Positions 33,146 to 41,263 of a DNA stretch of 64,000 nt are shown piece by piece. The DNA is taken from NCBI GenBank assembly GCA_031359995.1, contig JANMAT010000075.1, positions 62,001 through 126,000 of the forward strand, written 5' to 3'. The position numbers were made by a program, and so were the translations under genes. Position 1 is the first letter of the stretch, and each line of letters begins with the position of its first letter. The notes under the pieces were generated by a model. The model worked only from the letters and a program-made list of their open reading frames with translations. It was not told where the DNA came from and ran no database searches. This DNA comes from JANMAT01 sp031359995. Lineage in GTDB: Bacteria > Actinomycetota > Acidimicrobiia > Acidimicrobiales > Ilumatobacteraceae.

Positions 33146-34582
33146 ATGACCATGACCGAGAACCAGCTCAAGGACGGCCGTGTGGTGGCCATCGCGGGCC
33201 CGGTCGTCGACATCGAGTTCCCTCGCGGCTCGTTGCCCGAGATCAACACGATGGTCGAGATGACGATCACCGTCGAGGGCGAGGACGTAAGCGTCAAGGC
33301 CGAGGTGGCCCAGCAGATCGGTGACGGGCGGGTACGCGCCGTGTGCCTGAAGCCCACCGACGGCCTCAAGCGCGGCACCCCGGTGCGCAACACCGGCCAC
33401 GGCATCCAGGTGCCCGTGGGCGAGAAGGTGCTCGGCCACGTGTGGAACGTGTGGGGCGACCCGCTCGACGCCGAGGAGGGTTTCGGCACCGACATGGAGC
33501 GGTGGGACATCCACCGCCCGGCGCCGAACTTCGACACGCTCGAGCCCAACGCCAAGATGTTCGAGACGGGCATCAAGGTCATCGATCTGCTCACCCCGTA
33601 CCTCCAGGGCGGCAAGATCGGACTGTTCGGCGGTGCCGGCGTGGGCAAGACGGTGCTCATCACCGAGATGATCCGCCGTGTGGCCCAGAACCACGGTGGC
33701 GTCTCGGTGTTCGCCGGCGTGGGCGAGCGCACCCGCGAAGGAACCGACCTGCGGCTGGAGATGCAGGAGTCGGGCGTGTACGAGAAGGCCGCCCTGGTCT
33801 TCGGCCAGATGGACGAGCCGCCGGGCGTGCGCCTGCGCGTGGCCCTGTCGGCCCTCACCATGGCCGAGTACTTCCGCGATGTGCAGAACCAGGACGTGCT
33901 GCTGTTCGTCGACAACATCTTCCGGTTCGTGCAGGCCGGTTCCGAGGTGTCGACCCTGCTCGGCCGCATGCCCTCGGCCGTGGGCTACCAGCCCACGCTG
34001 TCCGACGAGATGGGCCAGCTGCAGGAGCGCATCACCTCGACCCGGGGCCGCTCGATCACCTCGCTGCAGGCCGTGTACGTGCCCGCCGACGACTACACCG
34101 ACCCGGCGCCGTTCACGACCTTCACGCACCTCGACGCCACCACCGAGCTGTCCCGCCAGGTGGCCGCCCTCGGCATCTACCCGGCCGTCGACCCGCTGGC
34201 GTCCACCTCCACCATCCTCACGCCCGAGACGGTCGGCGCCCGCCACTACAACGTGGCCCGCCGCGTGCAGGAGACGCTGCAGCGGTACAAGGAGCTGCAG
34301 GACATCATCGCCATCCTCGGTCTCGACGAACTGTCGGACGAGGATCGCAGCACGGTGAACCGGGCCCGCAAGATCCAGCGGTTCCTGTCGCAGCCGTTCT
34401 ACGTGGCCGAGGTGTTCACCGGCGTGTCCGGTGAGACCGTGCCGGTCGCCGAGACGGTCGAGAGCTTCGAGGCCATCCTCAAGGGCGACCTCGACGACAT
34501 CCCCGAGCAGGCCTTCCTGAACGTCGGCGGCGTGGAGCAGGTGCTGGCCAAGTCCAAGGCCCTCCAGGCGGCGGTTGGCTGA
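33146..34582 (+). CDS. atpD: F1Fo ATP synthase subunit beta
   Basis: 478 aa. Walker A GGAGVGKT (residues 162-169), then VFAGVGERTREG with the catalytic Glu, and DVLLFVDNIFRFVQAG (Walker B). ALGIYPAVDPLAS and the DELSE-like DELSDEDRSTV segment are in place. It is the catalytic subunit. GAGGAG lies about 9 bases upstream. Only 2 bases separate its stop from epsilon. Confidence 0.97.
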   Translation: MTMTENQLKDGRVVAIAGPVVDIEFPRGSLPEINTMVEMTITVEGEDVSVKAEVAQQIGDGRVRAVCLKPTDGLKRGTPVRNTGHGIQVPVGEKVLGHVWNVWGDPLDAEEGFGTDMERWDIHRPAPNFDTLEPNAKMFETGIKVIDLLTPYLQGGKIGLFGGAGVGKTVLITEMIRRVAQNHGGVSVFAGVGERTREGTDLRLEMQESGVYEKAALVFGQMDEPPGVRLRVALSALTMAEYFRDVQNQDVLLFVDNIFRFVQAGSEVSTLLGRMPSAVGYQPTLSDEMGQLQERITSTRGRSITSLQAVYVPADDYTDPAPFTTFTHLDATTELSRQVAALGIYPAVDPLASTSTILTPETVGARHYNVARRVQETLQRYKELQDIIAILGLDELSDEDRSTVNRARKIQRFLSQPFYVAEVFTGVSGETVPVAETVESFEAILKGDLDDIPEQAFLNVGGVEQVLAKSKALQAAVG

Positions 34583-34584
34583 TC

Positions 34585-35013
34585 ATGGCGAACACGATGC
34601 GCGTCGAGCTGGTGTCGCCCGAGAAGGTCCTCTTCTCGGGTGAGGCCACCATGGTCATCACCCGCACGGTGGGTGGGGGCGACATCGCGTTCATGGCCGG
34701 CCACGCGCCGTTCCTCGCCGCGCTGGCCGAGTGCCACACGCGCATCCACCTCGCCGAAGGTGGCGTGCAGGACGTGGCCGTGCACGGTGGGTTCGTGCAG
34801 GTGGCCGCCAACAAGGTGAGCATCCTCTCCGATGTCGCCGAGCTGTCGGGTGGCATCGACGTGGCCCGGGCCCAACGAGCCCGTGACGCGGCCGAGGCGG
34901 CCCTGCGCGCCGACCACGCCGACGGCGAGTCCGGCGGGGCGTTGCGGCGGGCCAACGCCCGGCTGTCGGCGGCGTCGGTGAGCGCTGGTGCCGGCGCCCG
35001 CGCCGGCCACTGA
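34585..35013 (+). CDS. atpC: F1Fo ATP synthase subunit epsilon
   Basis: 142 aa. N-terminal beta-sandwich (MRVELVSPEKVLFSGEA; GDIAFMAGHAPFLAAL; GGFVQVAANKVSIL) followed by the usual pair of helices (about residues 90-130), then a short Ala/Gly-rich tail. It links the c-ring and gamma and can inhibit ATP hydrolysis. It ends the operon; no hairpin terminator was seen in the 42 bases before the next gene. Confidence 0.94.
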   Translation: MANTMRVELVSPEKVLFSGEATMVITRTVGGGDIAFMAGHAPFLAALAECHTRIHLAEGGVQDVAVHGGFVQVAANKVSILSDVAELSGGIDVARAQRARDAAEAALRADHADGESGGALRRANARLSAASVSAGAGARAGH

Positions 35014-35043
35014 CCGACCGCGCCGGCATCGCCGGGTCCGTGC

Positions 35044-35049
35044 GAACAT
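35044..35049 (+). promoter_or_regulatory. -10-like hexamer GAACAT, leaderless start of the SDR gene
   Basis: Six bases separate this hexamer from ATG 35056, the same spacing seen for several other genes in the window. The hexamer itself is a weak match. Confidence 0.35.
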
Positions 35050-35055
35050 GGCCAC

Positions 35056-35826
35056 ATGAACCATCCGTGGGGGCGTGCCCTCGTCACCGGCGCGTCGAGC
35101 GGCATCGGCGAGGCCATGGCGCGCCAGTTGGCCACCGCCGGGGTACCCGTCGTGGTCGTGGCCCGGCGAGTCGACCGGCTGGAAGGGCTGGCGGCCACGT
35201 TGCCCGGCATCGAGGTGCTGGCCGCCGACCTGCAGACCCCCGAGGGCGTGGCTCTGGTGAGCGATCGGCTGCGGTCCGACCAGCTCCCGATCGACCTCCT
35301 GGTGAACAACGCCGGATTCGGCACGTCGGGCCCGGTCGCCGAGATCGACCCTGACCGCAGCGCCCGTGAGATCGACCTGAACGTGAAGGCCCTGGTTCGT
35401 CTCACCCAAGCGGCGCTCGGCCCGATGCGGGCCCGGGACCGCGGGTGGATCCTGAACGTGTCGTCGGTGGTGGCCTACCAGCCGGTGCCCGACCTGGCGA
35501 TCTACGCCGCCACCAAGGCGTTCGTGTCGTCGTTCACCGAGGCGTTGCACGAGGAGCTGCGCGGCACCGGCGTGCACGCCACGGCGCTGTGTCCGGGGCT
35601 CACGCCCACCGAGTTCACCTCGGTGTCGCGCCGCGACGCCGAGCCTGACCGCTACCCGGCCTTCACCTACACCTCGGCCGATCAGGTCGCGGCCGAGGGC
35701 CTGAGTGCCGCCGCCCGCGGCCTGGCCGTGGCGGTACCGGGCCTGCTCTACAAGGCCATCGTGGGCGCCGCCAACGTGACGCCACGCGCCGTGCTGCGTC
35801 GCATCGCCGGCATCGTGAACCGCTGA
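35056..35826 (+). CDS. Short-chain dehydrogenase/reductase
   Basis: 256 aa. The cofactor motif TGASSGIG (residues 11-18), NNAG (84-87), catalytic Ser near 136, Tyr150 and Lys154 (YAATK) are all present, so it should be active with NAD(P). The Arg pair in VARRVDRL (37-41) after strand 2 favours NADPH. It belongs to the classical DltE/YqjQ-like group with a hydrophobic C-terminus. The substrate is unknown. It has no obvious partner genes, being placed between the ATP synthase operon and a lipoprotein. Confidence 0.9.
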   Translation: MNHPWGRALVTGASSGIGEAMARQLATAGVPVVVVARRVDRLEGLAATLPGIEVLAADLQTPEGVALVSDRLRSDQLPIDLLVNNAGFGTSGPVAEIDPDRSAREIDLNVKALVRLTQAALGPMRARDRGWILNVSSVVAYQPVPDLAIYAATKAFVSSFTEALHEELRGTGVHATALCPGLTPTEFTSVSRRDAEPDRYPAFTYTSADQVAAEGLSAAARGLAVAVPGLLYKAIVGAANVTPRAVLRRIAGIVNR

Positions 35827-35873
35827 TCGCGGCCGCCTCCGCGGGCATCCCACCCTGGCGCCGCTGGCGGCGT

Positions 35874-35879
35874 CATGCT
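35874..35879 (+). promoter_or_regulatory. -10-like hexamer CATGCT, leaderless start of the lipoprotein gene
   Basis: Six bases lie between CATGCT and the ATG at 35886. The same hexamer with the same spacing precedes murA (51311-51316). Confidence 0.4.
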
Positions 35880-35885
35880 CGCGGC

Positions 35886-36878
35886 ATGGCTCGGCGGCCG
35901 ATGCTCCGGTGCGCGCTCACCCTCGTTGGTCTCGGCGCGCTCGCCCTCACGGGCTGCACCATCCGGGGCGTGCGCGGCCTCAGCCCCACGACGACCCCGG
36001 CGCCCGCCACCACGACCACCACGGTGGCGCCCACCACCACGAGCACGTTGCCGCCCACCACCACGACCGTGCCGCCCTACCCGGTCCCGGAGGTGGGGGA
36101 GTGCCGTGGCCCTGTCACCGCGGAGGTGCTGGTGGCGCCCACCGACGCCCGCCTGCCCGGCGACTGCGACGAGCCCCATGGCAGTGAGACGGCGGCCGTG
36201 CTCGAGCTGCCGGCGGCCATCACCGAGTACCCGGCCGACGGCCTGCCCGACGAGGTGCGGGTCGACCTCGTGCGCCAGTGCCAGCAGGAGGTCGACGCCT
36301 ACGTCGGCGCGGCGCCCAAGGGCGCCACGGGCCGCGTGGCCTCGCGGTTGGTCGAGGCGTGGTACCTCCCCGCCGCGTCGGAGTGGGCGTTGGGCGCGCG
36401 CTGGGTGCGCTGTGACGCCGCCGTCACTCCCCTCGGGCCACTCACCGGGAGCTACGCCGGCGGCTTCCAGGACGCGCTGGTGGGCGACCAGATCCCGTTT
36501 CCGCTCACCCGCTGCTACGACCACGCGCTCCAGCTCACCTTCTGCGAGGCGAGCCACGCCTTCGAGGCCACGGTCGAGGTGAAGCTGCCCGACGGCCCCG
36601 AACCGCCCGGGCTCGACGTGGTCGACGAGCTGCGCCTGGCCCACTGCGACCCGCTCACCGCCCTCGCCATCGGCGTGGGCGGCATGGACGAGCAGCCGCG
36701 GCTGCGCACCATCCTGCTCGTCGCCGGCGGCGACCTGTGGGAGGCGAGCGGCCACATCGGGTTGTGCATCGTGGGCGCGGTCGGCGGCGGCAACCTCAAC
36801 GACAGCGTGCGTGGCATCGGATCGCGGCCACCGCCCATCGAGGCGCCGCGGCCGTCACCCGAGACGTCGGCTCCGTAG
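35886..36878 (+). CDS. Septum_form-domain lipoprotein
   Basis: 330 aa. The N-terminus has a basic region, a hydrophobic core and the lipobox LTGC (Cys24), so it should be lipid-anchored on the outer face. A Thr/Pro-rich linker (about 33-68) follows. Two copies of a Cys/His domain are visible: GECRGPVT to CDEPHGSETAAV, and CYDHALQLTFCEASHAFEAT-type (given here only in part, CEASHAFEATV). The pattern Cys...Cys...His-x2-Glu is that of the actinobacterial 'Septum formation' family (PF13845), whose function in division is suggested by name but not well shown. The last 25 residues are Pro-rich and disordered. Confidence 0.75.
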   Translation: MARRPMLRCALTLVGLGALALTGCTIRGVRGLSPTTTPAPATTTTTVAPTTTSTLPPTTTTVPPYPVPEVGECRGPVTAEVLVAPTDARLPGDCDEPHGSETAAVLELPAAITEYPADGLPDEVRVDLVRQCQQEVDAYVGAAPKGATGRVASRLVEAWYLPAASEWALGARWVRCDAAVTPLGPLTGSYAGGFQDALVGDQIPFPLTRCYDHALQLTFCEASHAFEATVEVKLPDGPEPPGLDVVDELRLAHCDPLTALAIGVGGMDEQPRLRTILLVAGGDLWEASGHIGLCIVGAVGGGNLNDSVRGIGSRPPPIEAPRPSPETSAP

Positions 36879-36900
36879 CGTCGGTTCGACCGCGGACCGG

Positions 36901-37902
36901 TCAGTAGTCGACGCTGGAGTAGCCCTTCAGCTTGGTGATCTGATGGTGGGCGTTCACGAGCCGCACGGTGCCCGAGCGCGAGCGCATGACCAGCGACTGC
37001 GTGGTGCAGCCGGTGCGGTCGTAGTGCACCCCCTTCAGCAGCTCGCCGTCGGTGACGCCCGTGGCGGCGAAGAAGCAGTTGTCGCCCTTCACCAGATCGT
37101 CGGTGGTGAGGATGGCGCTCAGGTCGTAGCCGGCCTCGATGGCGGCCTGGCGCTCGCCGTCGGTGCGCGGCCACAGGCGCCCCTGGATCTCGCCGCCCAT
37201 GCACTTGAGGGCGCACGCCGCGGTGACGCCCTCGGGCGTGCCGCCGATGCCGAACAGCACATCGACGCCGGCGTCGGGCCAGCACGTGGCGATGGCGCCG
37301 AAGATGTCGCCGTCGCTGATGAGCTTGATGCGGGCGCCGGACGCGCGCACCTCGTCCACCAGCGCGCTGTGGCGATCACGGTCGAGGATCACGACGGTGA
37401 GGTCGCGGACCGCCTCGCCCTTGGCCTTGGCGATCCACCGCAGGTTCTGCGTGGGGCTGGCGGTGATGTCGATCGAGCCGACCGCCTCGGGCCCGACGGC
37501 GATCTTCTCCATGTAGACGCAGGGGCCCGGGTTGAACATGCTGCCCCGCTCGCTCACGGCGATGACCGCGATGGCGTTGGTGCGGCCGAACGCGGTGAGC
37601 GTGGTGCCGTCGACCGGGTCGACGGCGATGTCGACGAGGGGCGGCGTGCCGTCACCGATGCGCTCGCCGTTGTACAGCATGGGCGCTTCGTCCTTCTCAC
37701 CCTCGCCGATGACGACGATGCCGTCCATGGCGACGGTCGCCAGCACGGTGCGCATGGCGTCGACCGCAGCGGCGTCGACCCCGTTCTTGTCGCCGCGCCC
37801 CACCCACCGGGATGCGGCCATGGCGGCGGCCTCGGTCACGCGCACGAGCTCGAGAGCGAGGTTGCGATCGGGCTGCTGCCGTTCACCAGTGGTGGAGTCC
37901 AT
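36901..37902 (-). CDS. glpX: Class II fructose-1,6-bisphosphatase
   Basis: 333 aa from ATG at 37902; GTG 37911 is possible but TACCGT ends 7 bases before the ATG, which suits a leaderless mRNA. Motifs of the GlpX family: VIGEGEKDEAPMLYNGE, VDPVDGTT (lithium-sensitive phosphatase Asp cluster), VDVLFGIGGTPEGV and GDNCFFAATGVTDG. It removes the C1 phosphate of fructose-1,6-bisphosphate in gluconeogenesis. Actinobacteria often have only this class. The 3' end converges on the lipoprotein gene with a 22-base gap. Confidence 0.95.
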   Translation of the reverse strand: MDSTTGERQQPDRNLALELVRVTEAAAMAASRWVGRGDKNGVDAAAVDAMRTVLATVAMDGIVVIGEGEKDEAPMLYNGERIGDGTPPLVDIAVDPVDGTTLTAFGRTNAIAVIAVSERGSMFNPGPCVYMEKIAVGPEAVGSIDITASPTQNLRWIAKAKGEAVRDLTVVILDRDRHSALVDEVRASGARIKLISDGDIFGAIATCWPDAGVDVLFGIGGTPEGVTAACALKCMGGEIQGRLWPRTDGERQAAIEAGYDLSAILTTDDLVKGDNCFFAATGVTDGELLKGVHYDRTGCTTQSLVMRSRSGTVRLVNAHHQITKLKGYSSVDY

Positions 37903-37909
37903 GCCAGGC

Positions 37910-37915
37910 ACGGTA
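37910..37915 (-). promoter_or_regulatory. -10-like hexamer TACCGT before glpX
   Basis: TACCGT ends 7 bases before ATG 37902. The ten bases CTACCGTGCC occur twice upstream, once here and once about 24 bases further, the second inside a tight hairpin (GTGCCG at 37925-37930 pairing with CGGCAC at 37934-37939). Confidence 0.45.
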
Positions 37916-37952
37916 GTGCGGGGGGTGCCGCTGCGGCACGGTAGGACGCGAC

Positions 37953-37981
37953 GACGCCCCCGCCGGTGGGACGGGGGCGTC
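37953..37981 (-). terminator. GC-rich hairpin terminator after the small ORF pair
   Basis: GACGCCCCCG (37953-37962) and CGGGGGCGTC (37972-37981) form a perfect 10-bp stem with a 9-base loop. There is no U-tract on the minus strand. It lies 28 bases after the 43-codon ORF and would keep that transcript out of glpX. Confidence 0.65.
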
Positions 37982-38009
37982 GACGAGGTCGGGGGTGGCG
38001 CGCAGGGCG

Positions 38010-38141
38010 CTACCCGGTCTTGCGGAGCTGGCGGCGTAGGGCTCGGGCGTCACGGCGAAGTCGCGACTGCTCCGCCTGATGGGCGAAGGCGGCGCGGCGG
38101 TCGTGGGCCAGCTGACGCTGGATGTCGGGATGGAGCAACAT
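38010..38141 (-). CDS. 43-aa basic small protein
   Basis: Begins MLLHPDIQRQLAHDRRAAF from ATG at 38141, with AAGGAA about 6 bases upstream. The sequence is very rich in Arg, Gln and Ala, without a membrane segment, and should form one amphipathic helix (QSRLRRDARALRRQLRKTG at the C-terminus). I have seen similar short 'HPD..R....A' helices in Actinobacteria but no function is known. It is followed by a strong hairpin terminator. The next ORF upstream on the same strand (38325-38390) may share its mRNA. Confidence 0.55.
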   Translation of the reverse strand: MLLHPDIQRQLAHDRRAAFAHQAEQSRLRRDARALRRQLRKTG

Positions 38142-38324
38142 GATGGTTCCTTCGGGTCGTGGTTCGTTTGGGGATCGGGTCGATCGGCGCCGTACCACCG
38201 GCGCCTCGGGGACGGGGTGGCGCGGGCGCCGATGCGAGCGCGTGGGGTGGTGAGCGCGAGGGCGCCCGGCATCACCGGATGGCGATCGGAGCGGTGCGGT
38301 CGACGTCGGCCGGGTGGCGCGTCG

Positions 38325-38390
38325 TCAACGCGTCCGGGCGCACGAGGGGGTCGCGACCATGGCGGCGATGCCCGTGGGGAACAGCTTCAT
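38325..38390 (-). CDS. 21-aa ORF with a perfect Shine-Dalgarno
   Basis: AAAGGAGGT lies 8 bases before ATG 38390, one of the best ribosome binding sites in the window. The peptide begins MKLFPTGIAAMVATPSCA and ends with two basic residues. It is too short for a domain call. It could be a leader peptide, a small regulatory peptide, or a short hydrophobic toxin-like peptide. About 180 untranslated bases (38142-38324) separate it from the 43-aa ORF. No other gene is seen in 38142-38492. Confidence 0.45.
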   Translation of the reverse strand: MKLFPTGIAAMVATPSCARTR

Positions 38391-38480
38391 CGGTGCGACC
38401 TCCTTTCGCTCGTGCTCGGAACGGTGCAGAGCATGCCAACCGCATGCGGGGCCGGTCCAGCGATTAAATGCGGGGCTCGC

Positions 38481-38486
38481 TACGGT
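38481..38486 (+). promoter_or_regulatory. -10-like hexamer TACGGT, leaderless start of the S9 peptidase gene
   Basis: TACGGT is followed by exactly six bases and then GTG 38493, with no Shine-Dalgarno. This supports both the GTG start and a leaderless mRNA. Confidence 0.6.
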
Positions 38487-38492
38487 GCGGTC

Positions 38493-40331
38493 GTGATCAC
38501 CGCCGCGATGCTCGCCGCCGGGCGCGACCTGTCCGATCCGCGCCTGTCGCCCGACGGCGCCCACGTCGCGTTCGTGGCGTCGTCCGCCGGCCGGGTCGCC
38601 ATCGTGGTGATGGCGGCGACCGGTGGGCCCGAACGGCGGCTCACGAGCACACCCGAACCCCGCACCGGTCGGCTCACGTCGGGTGCAGTGCTCGACTGGA
38701 CGCCCGACGGACAGGCCCTCGTGTACGTGACGCGCGACGGCAACCTGTGGTGGCAGCCGATCGGCGGCGGCGCGCCGCGCCGCATCACCGATCAGCCCGC
38801 GGGCCGGGGCGTCGCCGCACCGGCGGTGTCGCCCGACGGCACGCGCGTCGCCTACGTGATCGACGATCGCGATGTCGCGGTGGCCGCGCTCGACGCCGAC
38901 GGACCGTGGCCCATCCGCGTCAGCGCGGCCGATGCCGAGTTCTCGTTCGACCCGTGCTGGAGCGCCGACGGTCAGTTCGTGGCGTGGCACGCGTGGCGCC
39001 CGCCGAACATGGCGTGGGACGAGAGCGCGTGGGTGGTGGCCGGCGCCGACGGCTCGGGTCCGGTGGCCGAGCTAGGTGGCGACGACGTGGCCGTGTCCCA
39101 GCCGCGCTTCTCGCCGGTCGGCACCGACCTGGCCTTCGTGAGCGACCGCAGCGGCCACGCGAACGTGTGGGTGTTCGGACCCGGGCGCGACATGGACGTG
39201 CCCCTCGTGGCCGAGCCGTTCGAGCACGCCGAACCGTCGTGGGGACAGGGCCAGCGCAGCTTCGTGTGGTCGCCCGACGGCGCCGCCATCGCCTTCACCC
39301 GCAACGAGGCGGGCTTCGGCCGCCTGTGCGTGGTGGACGTGGCCTCGGGCGCGGTGCGCGAGGTCGCCAGGGCGGTGCACGGCGGCCTGTCGTGGAAGGG
39401 CACGCGGCTCGCCGCGCTGCGTTCGGGCGGCACCACGCCCACCCAGCTCGTCAGCTACGACGCCGGCGTCCACGGCGATGGCACGTGGGCCCGTGCAGTG
39501 CTGGCCGTCGGCCCGGTGCTCGGCTACGAGCCGCATCTCGTGGAGCCCACCGCGGTCACGTGGTCCGGCCTCGACGGGGGCGAGGTGCACGGGCGGCTGT
39601 ACCGGCCGAACGGCGCCGATGGCGAGCAGCCCGGGCCCCTGCTCGTGTGGGTGCACGGCGGCCCCACGGGCCAGTGGCCGGTGGCGTTCAACGCGCGCCT
39701 CGCGTTCTGGCTGGCGCGCGGGTGGTCGGTGCTGTTCCCCGACTTCCGCGGGTCCACCGGCTGGGGGCGGGCCTACGCCCAGGCGCTGCGCGGGCGATGG
39801 GGCGAGCTCGACGCCGACGATGTCGCCGCCGCCATCGGTGCCGCCATCGAGCGCGGCTGGGGTCGCGCCGACGCCATCGTGGCCATGGGAGGTTCGTCGG
39901 GCGGGCTCACGGTGCTCAACGTGGCCGCCCACCACGACGTGCCGCTGGCCGCCGCCGTCGTGCTCTACCCCGTGACCGACCTGCGGGCCCTCGACGCCAC
40001 CACGCACCGGTTCGAGGCGCACTACAACGCCCACCTGGTCGGCCCGTGGCCGGGCGCCGCACCGGCCTACCGGCAGCGGTCGCCGCTGTTCCACGTCGAT
40101 CGCATCGACGTGCCACTGCTGGTGCTGCACGGCGATGCCGACCCGGTGGTGTCGATCGCCCAGAGCGAGGCACTGGTCGCCGCGCTGCGCGCCCGCGGCC
40201 GTGACGTGACCTTCCACGTGTACCCGGGTGAGGGCCACGGCTGGGGCGATCCCGCCGTGGTCGCCGACGAGCTGGCCCGCACCGAGGCGTTCCTGGCCGA
40301 TGCGGTGGTGAAGGGCTACGGCAGCGCTTAG
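38493..40331 (+). CDS. S9 family serine peptidase (acylaminoacyl-peptidase-like)
   Basis: 612 aa from GTG 38493 (ATG 38508 is an alternative). The N-terminal half is a beta-propeller with WD40-like/PD40 blades: DPRLSPDGAHVAFV, APAVSPDGTRVAYV, QPRFSPVGTDLAFV and SFVWSPDGAAIAFT. The C-terminal half is an alpha/beta-hydrolase with the nucleophile in GGSSGG (Ser468), Asp550 in HGDADPVV and His582 in GEGHGW. The oxyanion motif HGGPTGQW is present. It should cleave short peptides or acylated amino acids in the cytoplasm, the propeller limiting substrate size. No signal peptide was seen. Confidence 0.9.
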   Translation: MITAAMLAAGRDLSDPRLSPDGAHVAFVASSAGRVAIVVMAATGGPERRLTSTPEPRTGRLTSGAVLDWTPDGQALVYVTRDGNLWWQPIGGGAPRRITDQPAGRGVAAPAVSPDGTRVAYVIDDRDVAVAALDADGPWPIRVSAADAEFSFDPCWSADGQFVAWHAWRPPNMAWDESAWVVAGADGSGPVAELGGDDVAVSQPRFSPVGTDLAFVSDRSGHANVWVFGPGRDMDVPLVAEPFEHAEPSWGQGQRSFVWSPDGAAIAFTRNEAGFGRLCVVDVASGAVREVARAVHGGLSWKGTRLAALRSGGTTPTQLVSYDAGVHGDGTWARAVLAVGPVLGYEPHLVEPTAVTWSGLDGGEVHGRLYRPNGADGEQPGPLLVWVHGGPTGQWPVAFNARLAFWLARGWSVLFPDFRGSTGWGRAYAQALRGRWGELDADDVAAAIGAAIERGWGRADAIVAMGGSSGGLTVLNVAAHHDVPLAAAVVLYPVTDLRALDATTHRFEAHYNAHLVGPWPGAAPAYRQRSPLFHVDRIDVPLLVLHGDADPVVSIAQSEALVAALRARGRDVTFHVYPGEGHGWGDPAVVADELARTEAFLADAVVKGYGSA

Positions 40332-40334
40332 CCT
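40329..40334 (+). promoter_or_regulatory. -10-like hexamer TAGCCT, leaderless start of the zinc-ribbon gene
   Basis: TAGCCT overlaps the stop codon of the S9 peptidase gene and is followed by exactly six bases and ATG 40341. Confidence 0.5.
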
Positions 40335-40340
40335 CGCCCC

Positions 40341-41195
40341 ATGAACCTCGTCTGCCCGGTGTGCGGGTCGGAGTACCTCAGCTGGGTCAACAAGTGTGCC
40401 TCGTGTCGTGTGGCCCTGGTGGCGCCGGGTGAGGCGCCGAACCCGCTCGAGCTGCCCGAGGATCAGCAAGTGGTCTACGAGCTTGGCGCGTGGCCGCTCG
40501 ATCTGCAGGCCGAGGCGGCCGCGGCCATGGCCGAGTCCGAGATCCCCCACGCCTTCGACGGCGCCGATCTGGTGGTGCACCTCGATCACGAGGCCGCCGT
40601 CGATGCCATCATGGAGGCCATCGAGGCCGAGCACGGTCCCATCGACACCGAGGCGGGCGATGGTGGCGAACCGGGCGAGCTCGTGTACGAGCTGGCCGGC
40701 TGGCAGCCGGAGCACCGGGCCGACCTCGAGGTGCGCCTGCAGGCCGGTGGGGTGCCGTACCGGGTCGAGGACGACGCCATCGTCGTCGACCAGCGCGACG
40801 AGGAAGCGGTCGACTTCCTGGTGGCCGAGGTGCGCGGCGAGGAGGTCGACGTCGTCGATCTGGAGACCGGCGAACTGGTCGGCGACGCCGCCGACGACGC
40901 CGACGACGGTGATGATGACGACGACGACGGGGGCTACGACGGCGAGCTCGTGAGCTCGTTGTTCGACGTGGCCGCCCGGCTCGACAAGCGCCCCGACGAG
41001 TCGGCCGCGCTGGTCGACTTCGCCGCGCTGAACGGTCGGCTCGATCCGGAGCGGGCGCCGTTCGGCATCACCGTGATGGCGTGGGAGAAGGTCATCGACG
41101 CCGCCGACGACCTGGCCGCCGCCCTCACCGAGGACCGTGACAACGTCAGCCTCGCTGCCGGTCACCTGAAGGCCATCCTGCGGCCCTACGTCTGA
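40341..41195 (+). CDS. Acidic zinc-ribbon protein with a duplicated domain
   Basis: 284 aa. It starts with a rubredoxin-like pair CPVCGSEY and CASCRVAL (zinc ribbon, residues 5-25). Then come two copies of one domain: VVYELGAWPLDLQAEAAAAM at about 44-100, and LVYELAGWQPEHRADLEVRL at about 113-167. Each has a first strand, a helix and a VV(H/D)xxDEEAVD-type end. Next is a run of 20 or so Asp residues (about 184-200), then a C-terminal alpha-helical part. The repeat is similar to DUF2007-type signalling or metal domains but I do not recognise the family. It may chelate metal or bind a basic partner. Confidence 0.6.
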   Translation: MNLVCPVCGSEYLSWVNKCASCRVALVAPGEAPNPLELPEDQQVVYELGAWPLDLQAEAAAAMAESEIPHAFDGADLVVHLDHEAAVDAIMEAIEAEHGPIDTEAGDGGEPGELVYELAGWQPEHRADLEVRLQAGGVPYRVEDDAIVVDQRDEEAVDFLVAEVRGEEVDVVDLETGELVGDAADDADDGDDDDDDGGYDGELVSSLFDVAARLDKRPDESAALVDFAALNGRLDPERAPFGITVMAWEKVIDAADDLAAALTEDRDNVSLAAGHLKAILRPYV

Positions 41196-41251
41196 GCGCG
41201 GCGAAGACGACGGTCCAGTCGTCCGATCGGGCGTGGGGGCCAGCTGCCCGG

Positions 41252-41257
41252 TACGGT
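41252..41257 (+). promoter_or_regulatory. -10-like hexamer TACGGT, leaderless start of the J-domain gene
   Basis: Exactly six bases separate TACGGT from GTG 41264, as for the S9 peptidase gene. Confidence 0.55.
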
Positions 41258-41263
41258 CGGGGT

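Noticed and set aside
36000..36075. ACC-rich repeat in the lipoprotein gene as a DNA repeat
   Set aside because: It is the Thr/Pro linker of a lipoprotein, common in such proteins.
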